The notes beneath the pieces were generated by a model. It made no database searches and was not told the origin of the DNA. It worked only from the letters and a program-made list of their open reading frames with translations. A stretch of 64,000 bases of DNA from Panorpa germanica (Eukaryota > Arthropoda > Insecta > Mecoptera > Panorpidae). Position numbers and translations under genes: made by a program. Every line of letters begins with the position of its first letter. Within the stretch, counting starts at the first letter, position 1. The DNA is taken from assembly GCA_963678705.1 (NCBI GenBank), contig CAVMBN010000183.1:186001-250000 (forward strand). Direction: 5' to 3'. Of the stretch, positions 22,407-34,277 are shown piece after piece.

Positions 22407-22988
22407 TGTTAATAATTGAAACGCTTAATTAATAGAAACACAACACATTGGTTTTTTCGAATTATATTTACACTTAACTATTTATTTGGTATGGTATAAT
22501 GTGATTAACAATAATTTCTAATAACTAGGTTTGATATTGTGAAGGTTGAAACAAAGTAAGATTGTATTTGTAGCTTTTTTGATGTCTTACTCGTTTGGCG
22601 ATTGAAATGAAAGAGAGTTCTTAAATATATTTCAATAACTAAAGTAAACTAATTTAATGAAGAAAAGGGGAAAATATCTCTTCTGCCGAGTGCACTTAAT
22701 ATATGCGGACTCGTCACATCCTGAGTTTGTTTATCTAAAGTTCCATTAAATGCAAACCACACATTTAGCTAGGAATGTTTATATAAATCAATTAGCATAA
22801 GTGGATCAATAGACATGACTTTACCATTTGGATTATCGGCAGATAAGTGTCTAGTGATAACATTTAAAAACAGATGTGGTGAACCTAAAATGAACTAATT
22901 TGAGTTTCGGACATATTTTAAACTTATACTATAGTAAATGTCTGATGAGAACAATTCCACTTTTCCTGGCTCAAATTGAATTTATCCA
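22407..22988 (-). repeat. 5' LTR of the BEL/Pao element
   Basis: 582 bp, TG..CA termini on the plus strand, near identical to 17761-18342. It is followed outside the element by the GCATG target duplication. Confidence 0.93.
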
Positions 22989-23728
22989 GCATGGTTAGAA
23001 GTTATATTGATAGAAGATATGTTTTTATAATAGAATTAAACGAATGTATTAGGTTTCTGTGCTTTTAATTGTTATTCTAATGTTTTAGTTTTTGCCGCTC
23101 TACAGTTCTTTGCGAGGGTTATCAACGAGTTGTAGGAGGAAAGTACAATGTATCACTTTCACAGATGATCGTTAATAAAAGTATACATCCAGTCCGTGAT
23201 TTGATAATGAAATACTTGATGCCTAAATACATCCGATTCCCCCTAAACTATAAATAATAAGAATAATGTTAAAGCAGTGTAGTATTATATGAAAACGCCG
23301 ATATGTATATCTAATACATTTTTTTGTATAAATCTGTCATTGCAGATTTTATAATAAATACAACATGCAGGGAGTAATAGGTCTTACAAATTGTACACAT
23401 ATACGAATAGTGAACCAAAAATCTTTGATCCTGTATACCCTATACCCTACCCATATTCGTATATATGAATAGATGCAGTTATTATTGTATAAATGTCGAA
23501 GTAGTAAATGAATCAAAATGTACTTGTATTACTCTGATGAGTATTGCTGAATTATGTTATATTGTTAATATTATTAGTTTGTATCATATATTTCCAATTT
23601 TATTATGAATTATACGTACAGAATTATTATACATGTTGTATTTATTTTCCTGTAACTCTAGTTGTTTAATTGTTATTTTCGCATTTTATCATTAACTCAA
23701 TTTTAATATAAACGTCTGTACTGTTTAA
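22989..23728. other. Non-coding interval
   Basis: AT-rich sequence between the BEL element and the Helitron. I see no gene, array or clear regulatory site. Confidence 0.5.
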
Positions 23729-24768
23729 TCTAATATATAAAATTCTCGTGTCGCGGTGTTTGTTCCCAAACTCCTCCGAAACGGCTGAATCGATTTTGAT
23801 AAAATTATGTGTGCTCATCGGGAAGGTCTGTGAATCGGCAAACATTTATTTTGCATACCCCTTAATGTTAAGGGTGGTCCACCCCAAAAATTTTTTTTTA
23901 ATTTTTGAACAAAATTATTTGTTTTTATTCTTTCATGATTCAGCATTGAAAAATACATTTATCTCTTAATTTTTACCCTTATACGATCAACCCCTGATTT
24001 TTAATATCGATTTTTATATTATTCTGTTTCATCCACAGATCCACAAGATGGCAATCGAATATAATAATTGTAGTACACTTTAATTTTCATGTATAGTTCT
24101 ATCAACCAATCAGTTATCCGCGCCAAGTGTCTCCCGTTGTCACTTTTCAACCAGCAACCATCATAAAGTAGGGGTGAAAACGAAGCCGGCTTCCTTTCTC
24201 TCATTCACTATACAGTTTTCGTCCATTTTTTTTTTGGTTTTATTTGTGTTTCGATCGTAGCAGTGACTGTTATACGTATCACTTTAATTTTTTCAATCAA
24301 TTTCTCAGTGCTATTATTATTTATTTACATTTTATAAATAATTAATAAAGACAGTTTTCACTTCTAAATGATTAAGAATTGAGAATCATATTTGCTAAAG
24401 ACGGACTGACCAAAAATATTGTAGACTCCATTGCGTTGAGAGATTAATCTTTGTTTATTTTTTTATTCCAATAATTAGTAGTAGAGGTATGAATTATTTT
24501 CGATGTATAGATAGCTATCAATAATTGTAATTTAATATATAATTGTTACTTTAATAAAGAATAATTTATTAACTTATATTTAATAAGTATACTTATTAAG
24601 TATACTTTAATTGTCTACAACGCTTCATTCCTCTTTCAATTATAATGACATCCCCACACACGTATAGTGTTAGCTATTTTTAAAAATATTTCTTAAAAAA
24701 AATATTTCCTTAAAAATATTTTCTAGATATAATGTATATGGCAAAACAACGTTTGCCGGGTCAGCTAG
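23729..24768 (+). mobile_element. Non-autonomous Helitron
   Basis: Starts TCTAATATATAAAATTCTCG immediately after an A and ends ..GGGTCAGCTAG immediately before a T, the Helitron TC...CTRR / A^T insertion rule. About 8 bp before the CTAG end lies a hairpin, GGCAAAACAACGTTTGCC. The 5' part (CTCGTGTCGCGGTGTTTGTT, then CTCCTCCGAAACGGCT) matches a very widespread insect Helitron family as I remember it. No Rep/helicase is encoded. Confidence 0.85.
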
Positions 24769-25050
24769 TACAAGTATATGTTTCTTTACTAATTATAACA
24801 ATTTTAATTTAAAAAGAACTTTTTTTGGTTAATATTTTAGATTTTTGTTGGTAACTGTAGCTATGTTTACAACCATTCAAATTTACCGTCTGGTAGTTAC
24901 CAAACACTTCTGACGGGGTTTCCACAATACCTAAATCGATGGCACGGCACCAGACCATCGTGAAACAGCCCCGTCGGATACAATTACGGACACGACGCAT
25001 GGTCTCTACCCGACAGAGTTGCAAAATAAGCGCCTTAGGCCTTATTAGAT
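24769..25050. other. Unassigned interval
   Basis: Contains a 71-codon open stretch on the minus strand (24809-25024) with a moderately complex composition (RRGCFTMVWCRAIDLGIV) that I cannot assign; it may be a host exon scrap or the 5' region of the LINE that begins at its right. No other feature seen. Confidence 0.35.
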
Positions 25051-25313
25051 AGTACTTTAATTTTTATGAATTCTTTTTTGTCTAATGATTTTAATCTTTT
25101 AGCTTCTCTATTAATCGTTACCCTTTCTCCAAAAAATATCTTAACTCGTAATCTTTTAGGTTGTCCTAAAATGTTATTCTAAAACGCAACATTAAAAAGA
25201 TCTCCTGTAAATTCAGTTATTAAAAAAAATGACATATTGAGTGAAACAGAAACGGTGCAATTAAATGTCCATTGTGATGCCAGATGTGTTCCTGCAATTT
25301 GTAGTAACAATAG
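25050..25313 (+). pseudogene. R2-group LINE, N-terminal coding segment (left of nested insertions)
   Basis: A plus-strand frame starting near 25050 (ATG at 25067; SNDFNLLASLLIV) runs with one TAA near 25183 through LSETETVQLNVHCDA to ICSNN at 25313. There the PIF/Harbinger element begins. Removing everything from 25314 to 41481 (and one copy of each target duplication) lets the same frame continue as RDVDLSVVNVKL at 41482. This is direct evidence that both segments were one coding region. The N-terminal part has no recognisable domain. Confidence 0.72.
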
Positions 25314-25869
25314 GGCCCGGTTGCTTATCTAACTATTCAACGTATAGATAGGTACCTAACTGTTCATAGATATCTCAATAGTTATCACCAGTTCCAATAA
25401 ATCCGGTTGCTGCGTATGAAAATAACAGTATGTTAACTATCGTTAGTTACCCGATGTGATTTAACATTTTTTTATATTTATTTTAATAAAACTATCGCTC
25501 AATAGATGGTGCTTCTATTCATGTGTCAGAATTATTTTAAATATTATCAGAATTATTTGAAATAATATCAGAAATATTTTATTTGCTGTAAGTATAAAAA
25601 AAAAAAATAATAATATTGTTTGTAAAATATTTGTAAAATAAACTTTAACTGTGTTTAATTCAATCAACAAATATTTATTTATTTTATTTTTTTTTTTTTA
25701 TTTAGGCTTTGGCTTATTCAGCCTTCTTGCCATTGAATTTTATTTGTAAAATTATATAAAAAATTTACATATAAATTATAATTATTCTTATAAATACACA
25801 TAAATTGATTCATTTTAAAAAATTAAACTTAAAATTAAATACATACTAAATAAAATATTCTAACTTATA

Positions 25870-28800
25870 CTACACTTCTATATTGTTTTCTATCACAAAG
25901 TTTGTTACTATTTCTGCTGTTGCTTCACTTGTTATTAAACAGGACATGTTGACTGGGAACTGTGTTGTAATACATAATTTATTTAAAAGTCTATCAATTT
26001 TTAAAGCTAAAAGATGACACCCTAGAATTATATGGTCCAAAGAACCTTCTTCTCCACATCTACAATTTGGTGTGTCTTTTATATTTATTTTGTATAGATG
26101 AGCTGGACATCTAGAATGCCCAGATTTCATTCGACAATTTGTTGAAATATATCTTCGTAAATGGTTTTTATTAAACCATGTGGTTGTTGGAATTTTTTGA
26201 TTCGCTGCAAAAAAAAATTTTCCAGTACTTTGACTTTTCTCATTATATATATTTTGCCATTCTGCCATACAATTTTCTTTAATTATTTTTTTGGAATCAT
26301 TTATTGACCAATTTATTTCGATTATTTCTCCATCTACACAAGCTTCTTTTGCAAGTTTGTCAGCCATTTCATTCCCTTTTATGCCTATATGTCCAGGAAT
26401 CCAAATAAGTTTAACATTGATATCACTTTTTTCCATTTTTAAAAGATATTCTTTAATTGAACATATTTTGTTATTATTATTGTTTTTGAATTTATTGTTA
26501 TTTAAAGATACACAAACACTACGAGAATCAGTAAAGATTAATATATTTTTGTTGTCAGTGTTTTGTATTATTTCTAGCAATTTCATAATTGCTGTTATTT
26601 CTGTATTATAAGAATTTGTAATATTGTTAAGTTTGTATTTATATTGTTGATCTGTATTATAATTGAAAATGCCAATTCCTCCAGTTTTAGAGTTTTTTTC
26701 GAATAAACCATCGGTAAACCATATACTCCAGTTTATATCATCTTTTGTTATATATTCCATATATTTTTGATAAGTTATTTCCTTACTTTCATTTTTTTTG
26801 AACAAATTTATTTCTGTTTGTATTGTTGTCATGCTTATTTCTAATGGAAATTTGAAAAAAGGTATAGTGTTATGTACCTCTAAGTTTAAGTTATTATATC
26901 TATCAAAACTAGTTAAAAGTGCCGGTTTTTTATGAGTTGTCCAATATGGTTTATTATAAAGAACATATAGTTTAGATAATCTTGTATTTAAGGGGCCGCA
27001 TGGGTTATGTTTGTTTTTACAAAAAAAACTGTCTGATATTTGTTGTATTCTGATATTTACCGGAGGAATATTAGTTTGATAGTTGAGGATTTGGATTGGT
27101 GTTGAAACTATCGCACCTAATATTATTCTTAAACATTTGTTTTGTATAATTTCAATTTTTTTTAATCTTGAGTTATTTGCGGTGCAGATCATAGTACTAG
27201 AATAGTCAATATGCGGTCTAACAATAGCTTTAAATATTTTTATTAAGGTTGTTGGGTGTGCGCCCTATTTGTATCCTGCTATACATCGCATCAAATTTAA
27301 GCCTTTTTGACATTTGTTAATAATATGTGCAATTTCTTTCGCCCAAGTGCTTTTCGTATCAAAGAATATACCCAGAAATTTGGTATTTGAACTAACAGTT
27401 ATGTTTTTATTTCTGATGGTTATTTTTGGACTGCAGTTTATTCTATGCCTTGTAAATATAACTATTTTACTTTTTTCTAACGATATATTTAATTTGATTT
27501 CCTTTAGTAAAATATCTAGTTTTCTTAATTTTGATTGTAATCTGTTTTGAGCTATATCTTGCGTTTGACCCATACTATAAATAACCATGTCATCTGCATA
27601 CATTAGTACTGTTGTGTTGTTATCTGATAGTGTTGTTAAGTTTTCTGTGTATATGTTGAATAATAAGGGAGATAATATTGAGCCTTGTGGAATTCCGTGA
27701 TTACATAGTATAGGACCAGTTAACTTATTATTGTATCTAACTGTTATTTCTCTATTTTGGAAGTAGTTTATAATCCAGTTGGATATTTTGGAAGATATAC
27801 CAATGTTTTCTACTTTTTAATATTTTAAGATTAACATTGTCATAAGCAGCTTCAATGTCAATGAAGGCAGCTATCATATAATGATTTTTACTATATGTTC
27901 TTTGAATATCGATATTCAATATGTTTAAGTTATGCTGCGTACTTCTTGTTTTTCTAAAAGCAAATTATAACTCAGGTAATCTTTTATGATGTTCGAGATA
28001 CCATTCCACTATATTTTTGATGATTGATTCCATAGTTTTGCCCATACATGATAGTAAAGTAATTGGTCTGAATGATTCTTCTTTGTTTGGATCTTTTCCT
28101 GGTTTTAATATAGGAACAACGATATGTTTTTTCCAGTCTAATGGTATATCAGCAGTGTTTAATGACAGATTATATATTTGTGTAAGATGATTTATTGCAT
28201 TGTCGGGTAGGTTTTGTATCATTTTGTAATTTATTCTATCAAATCCTGTGCTACTGTTTTTATTATGATTTAACGCGAAATTTACTTCATTTATATTTAT
28301 GTTATTATATAGGAAATTATCTTTTATGGTGGTGGTGGTAGTAATATTTAAATTGTTGTTCTGTGGAAATTTTTTTTTAATGAATTCTTCTATTAAATTT
28401 TCAATATCACTTATCCTTTTAGTACTATAGCTTTTATTGTTAATTTTTCTTATATTATTCCAGACAATGTTGGTTGTTGTGTTTGGGTTTAAATTCTCGC
28501 AGAAATTCTGCCATTCTATTTTTTTCCTGTTTTTAAAATATCGTCTGGTTTTAGCTTTATGTTTTTTATAATTAAAATAATTCGCCTTTGTCATGTTTTT
28601 ATTAAAAATAGTTAGTGCTAATTTTCTTTGAGCTATCATTTTATTGCACTCTGTGTCCCACCAAGACGGTTTTATTTTATTAGGAGTTATAATATACAAT
28701 CTGGTAGATGGAATATGTATGTCTGCCGAATAATTAATAACATCTCTAAATTGGTTGTATTTGTTTTTAACATTTTGGGGATTACTTGTGATTCCATTTG

Positions 28801-29593
28801 TGCTAAGGTTTGAAATTCTGCTTTCTATTTCAAGGCTATATTTCTCCCAATCTGCTTTTCGGAAATTTCTCCTCGTTAAATATTCTGATGTACGGTAACG
28901 GTCTTTATTATAGTCATTCAGACAGAAAAAAATTGGGTAGTGATCACTACCTAAGCTATCTGCAAGAACTTGCCACGAAGTAATTTGTTGTGTTAACGTC
29001 ATAGATACCAATGTGAGATCCAATATACTGTCCCTTGTACTGAGATTGCTTACTCTAGTTGGTTTATCATCGTTGATGATATTTAGATTTTCGTTTTCTA
29101 TGAATTCTAACAATTCGTTACCTTCATACTGACTACCTGTACAGGTTATATCCCAAGCAAAATTAGTCGCGTTAAAATCTCCAGCATGTATAACAAGAAC
29201 AGCTATTTGTTGTTTTATCAGTGACCAGTTTGAATTAGATAGTTTATGATTCGGTTTAGCATAGATTGATAAAATACATATTACATCAGTTTCGTTATTT
29301 GTTATAATTATTTTAACTATTTCGACCGAATTTAATGGGTTATTTAGCATTACTCGTTTATATTTTATAGATTTATGAATCAAGATAGCAACACCCCCGT
29401 GTGGATTATAGTTTGTCTTCTGTATCCTATCTTCTCTTTCAATAAAATAGCCTTTGATATTGAAATTAAGATTTTTTGTTAAAAACGTTTCTGATAGTAT
29501 GCATATATGTATGTTATGCTTCTGTAACATATGTTGTAGTTCCTCTTTAATATATCTGACTCCTCTGCAATTCCATTGAATAAAATTTATCAT
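25870..29593 (-). pseudogene. LINE ORF2: AP endonuclease, reverse transcriptase, RNase H
   Basis: From 29593: endonuclease (INFIQWNCRGV; ILSETFL; HAGDFNATNFAW; LGSDHYPIFF), reverse transcriptase (VVPILKPGKDP, RPITLLSCMGK; motif A AFIDIEAAYDNV near 27865; MYADDMVIYS at about 27600), RNase H (WFTDGLFEKNSKTGG; TEITAIMKLLEII; FTDSRSVCVSL; WIPGHIGIKGNEMADKLA), and a C-terminal Cys/His patch (CRCGEEGSLDHIILGC). Breaks: TAA near 27966, a frameshift at about 27820 next to a T5 run, and TAG near 27266. All catalytic motifs survive, so inactivation is recent on the scale of the element. Confidence 0.93.
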
Positions 29594-29790
29594 TTTAACT
29601 GTTTTAATTAATGATTAATTTTTATATCTTTGGCCTTGTTGTTCGATTTATTTATAAAATTTATTTTCTCTTTATGTTTATATAATTGTTGTTGATTTAA
29701 TATTTTAGTAAATTTATTAACCGATTAGGTTTAGTGATGTGAATAGAGTTTTTATTAAAAAATAAACTTAATTTATATATCGATGTTTTC

Positions 29791-31218
29791 TTACGAGTTT
29801 GGCCATTGTACACTAGATATTTGTTTCTTGTAGCTTCTAAGAGATTGGGATGTAATATTTGGGTCTTTGTTTGTATCTTTAATTTTGTCATCATTATTTT
29901 TATTATATATTGCTGTATAGCAGGTATCATTATCATTGTTTTCCATTGTAATATCAGGTTTCTCTTTGTTGATTTGCTTTCTGTTTTTTCCTTGATTAGT
30001 TTTCTTAAGGAATATGTCACTTTCTTCATTGTTAGGTTTCTTTTTTTCTCTTCTTCTTTTTGTAATTGGTTCTTTAGTGGATGTCGTAGGTTGTGGTTGA
30101 CTGTAAGATCTTTGTAATGAGTTACCTGTATTTGATTTATTTACTCTGGTATTGGTTCTTCTGGTTAAAGGGTTTGGTTTGTATGTTGGTATTATGTTGA
30201 TACTATTGTATTTATTTGTGATATTGGGAAAAGTCTCATTGTAGTTTAGAGCTTCAAAAGAGTTTTGAGTTCTTACTGAGTATAAATAGTCTGTATTTTT
30301 TTCTGTTAATTCTAATTTTGCTTCATAAAAACTGAGATTGTGTTGGGCCATGAGATCTTTTATCTTGATTTGTCTTTTTTTTTCAGGACATTCATTGTCT
30401 GTAGCCTCGTGGTTAAGTTTACAATTTATGCATGTCGGGTTATTAGATGTGCATGCAGTACGTAAATGATCTTCACTTCCGCAGAATTTACATTTTGCTA
30501 CTTTTGCTATACATTTTGTGGCTGCATGTCCAAATTTAAAACAATTATAACATTGTATCGTCTGTTGTACAAATGGTTCACATGCTCGTCTCACTCTCCA
30601 CATGTAAACATAAGCAGGAATTGCAAGTCCTTCAAAGAATAGTTTTACTGTTGTACTGGGTTCATATTTTATAGCTCCGTCAACTCTTATTTTTCGATTT
30701 AGCCTTTGCACTCTCGTTACTTTAAAAGGTGGACACTCTATATTATTTAAAATTGTTTCTTCCGTATATTCTATATCAACACCTTTTATAATAGCTGCTT
30801 TTGTGCACCAGTAAAATGGGATAAACGCTTCATACCCATTGTTTTTCAGCAATGTTGATTTGGTAATTTCGTTAGCTAGTATTGCATTAGCACATTGAAC
30901 GATTACTCTATTTCTTCCCACTTTTTTAATTTCTATTATATTAGATTTATTGCTAATTTTACAAATTATTTCTGCTAATTTAAGAGAACTAAAAAATGTA
31001 TTTCCATCACTATTATTTTTAACTATCATTACTTTATACGAGTCATATTTTGTTTCTGTGTTGTATAAATTATTATATATTTTTTTAACATTGTCACTAT
31101 TGTTATTTAAGTTTTCTGTTATATCACTGGATGTTTTATCTGTAGGAAATGATTTGTTAGTCACAGAGTTATTTTTATTGTTCGGATTTTTATCGGGAGG
31201 TTCAGCCTCCATATCCAT
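29791..31218 (-). CDS. LINE ORF1: gag-like nucleic-acid-binding protein
   Basis: Intact 475-residue frame starting at an ATG at 31218. An N-terminal Asn/Lys-rich region is followed by an RRM-like section and three CCHC-type knuckles at about residues 215-275 (CYNCFKFGHAATKC, CKFCGSEDHLRTAC, CINCKLNHEATDNEC). The C-terminus is basic (KRRREKKKP). It would coat LINE RNA in the ribonucleoprotein particle. It lies about 200 bp upstream of ORF2. It is open throughout although ORF2 is broken. Confidence 0.85.
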   Translation of the reverse strand: MDMEAEPPDKNPNNKNNSVTNKSFPTDKTSSDITENLNNNSDNVKKIYNNLYNTETKYDSYKVMIVKNNSDGNTFFSSLKLAEIICKISNKSNIIEIKKVGRNRVIVQCANAILANEITKSTLLKNNGYEAFIPFYWCTKAAIIKGVDIEYTEETILNNIECPPFKVTRVQRLNRKIRVDGAIKYEPSTTVKLFFEGLAIPAYVYMWRVRRACEPFVQQTIQCYNCFKFGHAATKCIAKVAKCKFCGSEDHLRTACTSNNPTCINCKLNHEATDNECPEKKRQIKIKDLMAQHNLSFYEAKLELTEKNTDYLYSVRTQNSFEALNYNETFPNITNKYNSINIIPTYKPNPLTRRTNTRVNKSNTGNSLQRSYSQPQPTTSTKEPITKRRREKKKPNNEESDIFLKKTNQGKNRKQINKEKPDITMENNDNDTCYTAIYNKNNDDKIKDTNKDPNITSQSLRSYKKQISSVQWPNS

Positions 31219-31405
31219 ATTGTTAATTAACCAGTGATAATTAAATAGAAGTTACTTCACTTCTTAGTAATATCACTTAATAATAATATAAATTATAATT
31301 TAAATACAAATAAATCACGAAAAAAAAATATTATAATTTGCAAAAAAAAAGGTCACTATTTATTTTATTGTAAACACGTGCGCTCACCAAGGAGACTCGA
31401 TGTAA

Positions 31406-31597
31406 ACTGTATTTATTTTATATTTTTTTTTTTTTTTTACTTATTCACTTATTTGCCTTGACTTTCTTTCGTCATAGCCACCAACAATCTTTTTTAAATA
31501 CATCTTTTATAATTTATAATTTAATTTTACAAATTTATAAATATTTCAATATTTCACTAATTAATTTCCGTCCGTTCCACTGTATTTATTTTATATT
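31406..31597 (-). repeat. Short poly(A)-tailed insert flanked by 19-bp direct repeats
   Basis: ACTGTATTTATTTTATATT occurs at 31406-31424 and again at 31579-31597. Between them a T16-type run (plus strand) is followed by about 135 bp of unassigned sequence (ATTTGCCTTGACTTTCTTTC). This looks like a short retroposed sequence in minus orientation. Its left repeat overlaps the junction with the LINE, so the two events share a target. Confidence 0.6.
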
Positions 31598-31630
31598 AAC
31601 CATAATTTAACATATATTTTTTTTTTTTCA

Positions 31631-32930
31631 GAAGGTTTTTTAATATAACCCTGAAAAATGGAAAAAGCAGTCGTAATTTTACTGATTTTGACAAAATTTT
31701 ACTGGTGGATTTAGTATTAGATAACAAAAATTTATTAGAGAATAAGCAAACAAATGCGCTAAATAATAATCTAAAGGATAACTGTTGGGATAAGATTACA
31801 AGAAAATATAACACATCAGCAGTTTCAGGAATACGTACTAAGAAACAGCTAAAGGAACTCAATAACATTTTAAAGAGATGCGCCAAAAAGAAAATGAACG
31901 ACGATCGTGTAAGTAATACGTTTCCATATCAACATATACCTAATTTAATTATTATTTAAGTTTTTATGAATATGTAACTATAGTTTTCTCAATATATTAA
32001 ATAGTAAATATTAATTTTTAGCAAGAATGTTATAAAACTGGAGGCGGAACGTATGACAACAAATGCACTGAAATTGATTTGAAAATTATTAATATCTTAA
32101 AAGATAATTTTATGCCGGACGATAATCCATTCGATTCAAGTGCAGATTTATTCGGTGAAGGTTTGTATATCACTACATACATTGTTAAACAAATGATATA
32201 TTAGTACAAACAATAATTGATACAGATTTTAATCAAAATATTGTTCAAAAGATTAAGATAGACATCTTTTCTTTTTATAGACTATTGTATTCAGAAAAAG
32301 CCCATAGATTTAGACAGAGCCGGACCCTCGACAGCAGTCATTGATTTAGGTGCATCGAGTTCAAAAACTGCACTCGAAGTGTTCTCTTTACCCGAACCAT
32401 CCCAGTATACAACATCTGTTGAACAAAATTACGAAACACCAAAAATTAGTAACGAGAGAGTTACAAAAGCACCAGCCATTCAGCTCAAGAAAAGAAAATA
32501 TTTAAATGAAATAACCGATGCTTTTATTAATAGAAAATCCAAAAAAAATAAGGAAGATGATTTACAATTAAATAATAAAATGATAATACTAAACTCAGAA
32601 AAGGAACATAAACTTAAAAAGCTGGAGCAGAGTGAAATGTTATTCAACAAACAAATGGAGATTTTGGAGCTGGAGAAAAATTGTAAATTGGAACAAATAG
32701 ATATATTGAAATTAGAGAAACAAAAAAAGAGGCAGAAAGCAAGAAGCAGATAGAAATATTGGAATTAGAGAAACAAAAAAAAGAGGGTAAAAGCAAGAAG
32801 CAGATGGAAATATTGGAATTAGAGAAACAAAAAAAAGAGGCAGAAAGCAAGAAACAAATGGAAATATTGGAATTAGAGAAACAAAAGAGGCAGATTTGAA
32901 AATAAAACTAAGAGAACTGCAAAAACATAC
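31631..32930 (+). pseudogene. Harbinger Myb/SANT-like DNA-binding protein, spliced
   Basis: Exon 1 (about 31631-31908) follows an acceptor TTTTTTCAG and encodes a trihelix/Myb-like domain (NFTDFDKILLVDLVL; NCWDKITRKYN; RTKKQLKELNNILK), ending at CGT|GTAAGT. Exon 2 (32023-32160) starts after TTTTTAG; exon 3 starts after TTTTTATAG at about 32281 (DYCIQKKPIDLDRAGPS). The C-terminus is a Lys/Glu coiled coil built from repeats. The frame is lost at an A7 run near 32727 where sister repeats have A8. In PIF/Harbinger elements this second protein brings the nuclease to the terminal sequences. Confidence 0.75.
32690..32895 (+). repeat. 54-bp coding minisatellite (coiled-coil repeats)
   Basis: Three to four near-identical units containing ATATTGGAATTAGAGAAAC followed by an A7 or A8 run and AGGCAGAAAGCAAG. 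Each encodes a heptad-like ILELEKQKKEAESKKQM segment. Length variation of the A run changes the frame between units. Confidence 0.85.
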
Positions 32931-33188
32931 ATAATTATTCTTTAATTTATTCCTATTTTCATTATTATTATTGTCAGTTATTTGAATAAAGTTTATATAT
33001 ATATATAAAACTAGCGTTTACGAATTTTGATTTTTCTTTTTAATATGATATTCAATTATTACACAATTATAAATTTGAGCTTTCTTTCAAGTATCCTTCT
33101 GAGCCCCCAAATTTTCTTGGCAAAAAAGAACGTTTATATAATGTATTAACATGTGTTTTATTTATAACAAATAATAAATACATTATAA

Positions 33189-34277
33189 TTATCTAAAGTA
33201 AGATTCTATAACAGAGTCTCCAATTGTACTTCGTCTATTGATGTCTGCTATTTGATGCGAGTAATCTTCTGCATTTTCTATTTCGTAATGGGAATTTGAA
33301 TCAACGAACTCCTCACCTTCATTAATTGCAATATTGTGCAGAACAGCAGCTGCCACAATAATAGCCATTGATGTCTTTAGTTGGCATCTCAGCCCCATTG
33401 AAAGGCATGGGTATCGTCTCTTCCAAATGCCAAAAGTGCGTTCAATAGAATTTCTTGTTCTAATGTGAGCTTCATTGTACTTTTCCTGTGCTTCTGTTTG
33501 CGGATTTAAAACTGGGGTTAATAAATAATTTCTTAATGGGTATCCCGAATCTACTAAGAAATAGTTGTGCCCAAAAGTGCCACCTTCTGCATTAAGTTTA
33601 AGTAAAGATGCATCAAAAATAGTTGCACCATGAGTGGACCCTGGCCAACGAGCATCAATGCTGATTATTTTTAGGGAGGCGTTACAGACACATTAGATAT
33701 TATAAGAAAAGAAACCCTTTCTACATCTGTATAGTTCAGAGCGACTTCCACCCGGCCCTTGTATTTTTATATGAGTACAATCTATACATCCTATCACTCG
33801 TGGGAAACTAAACTTTTCAAAAAATTCTACTGCTGCAGATTGAACTTCCTGTATACTACTCGGCATGAATATATATTTTCCTGACAATTTTGCAATTACT
33901 TATGCCGTCGATCTCACAATACGGAAAACTGTAGTCTTATGCATTCGCATATTATCACCAATGACAATTTGGAAAGTTCCAGTTGCCAAGAATCTTAAAG
34001 TGGTTAGTAGTTTATTTTCTGCTGATATAGAAATTTCGTTTTTCTTGCGCGGTTCTAATTCATTGCCAATTATGTTTAAAATTTCAATTACTGTACTTTT
34101 CTTTAGCCGCAATCGATTAAAAAATTGAATATCGTTATATTTTAGCATAGGATTATTTCTATTCATTATGATATTTTTGGGCATGGTTATTTTTTCAACA
34201 AAATGTGCAATTTTCTCGTCTGATGAAAAATCTGACGATGAATCATTGGAATCACTGATTATTTCTATGTCACTCAT
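33189..34277 (-). pseudogene. PIF/Harbinger nuclease (DDE transposase)
   Basis: One frame from the ATG at 34277, with two TAA codons (near 33900 and 33693). An acidic N-terminus is followed by a helix-turn-helix-like region (LTTLRFLATGTFQIVIGDN). Next comes the DDE fold: first Asp in IGCIDCTHIKI, second in YFLVDSGYPLRNYL, and Glu in NSIERTFGIWKRRYP, then the C-terminal MAIIVAAAVLHNIA helix. About 360 residues, the normal size. It lies tail-to-tail with the Myb-like gene. The triad is intact, so only the two nonsense codons block it. Confidence 0.92.

Larger units (their letters stand above)
17761..22988 (-). mobile_element. Non-autonomous BEL/Pao retrotransposon, complete with LTRs and TSD
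   Basis: Two 582-bp LTRs (17761-18342 and 22407-22988) begin TGTTAATAATT and end TTTATCCA. I count three substitutions between them, and they are flanked by GCATG on both sides (17756-17760; 22989-22993). Coding is on the minus strand, so the 5' LTR is at the high coordinate. A primer site, an unusually long tandem-repeat leader and a gag-pol frame reduced by internal deletions lie between. The low LTR divergence indicates a recent insertion, presumably mobilised by an intact relative. Confidence 0.95.
25688..31409 (-). mobile_element. I-like (APE-type, RNase H-bearing) LINE nested in the Harbinger
   Basis: Full-length layout: 5' UTR (about 31219-31409), ORF1 with zinc knuckles, ORF2 with endonuclease, reverse transcriptase and RNase H, and an A-rich 3' tail (plus-strand T run at about 25688-25700). 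TATTTATTTTAT flanks both sides (25676-25687; 31410-31421), a likely target duplication. The RNase H domain and three-knuckle ORF1 point to the I/Outcast group rather than Jockey; the exact clade is not resolved by eye. Confidence 0.85.

Noticed and set aside
24809-25024. 71-residue minus-strand open frame as a host exon.
   Set aside because: No confident splice sites or homology by eye; left as unassigned sequence.
30950-31237. Plus-strand hydrophobic open frame.
   Set aside because: Antisense shadow of the intact LINE ORF1.
31596-31886. Minus-strand hydrophobic open frame.
   Set aside because: Antisense of the Myb-like exon, whose splice sites and domain match are better supported.
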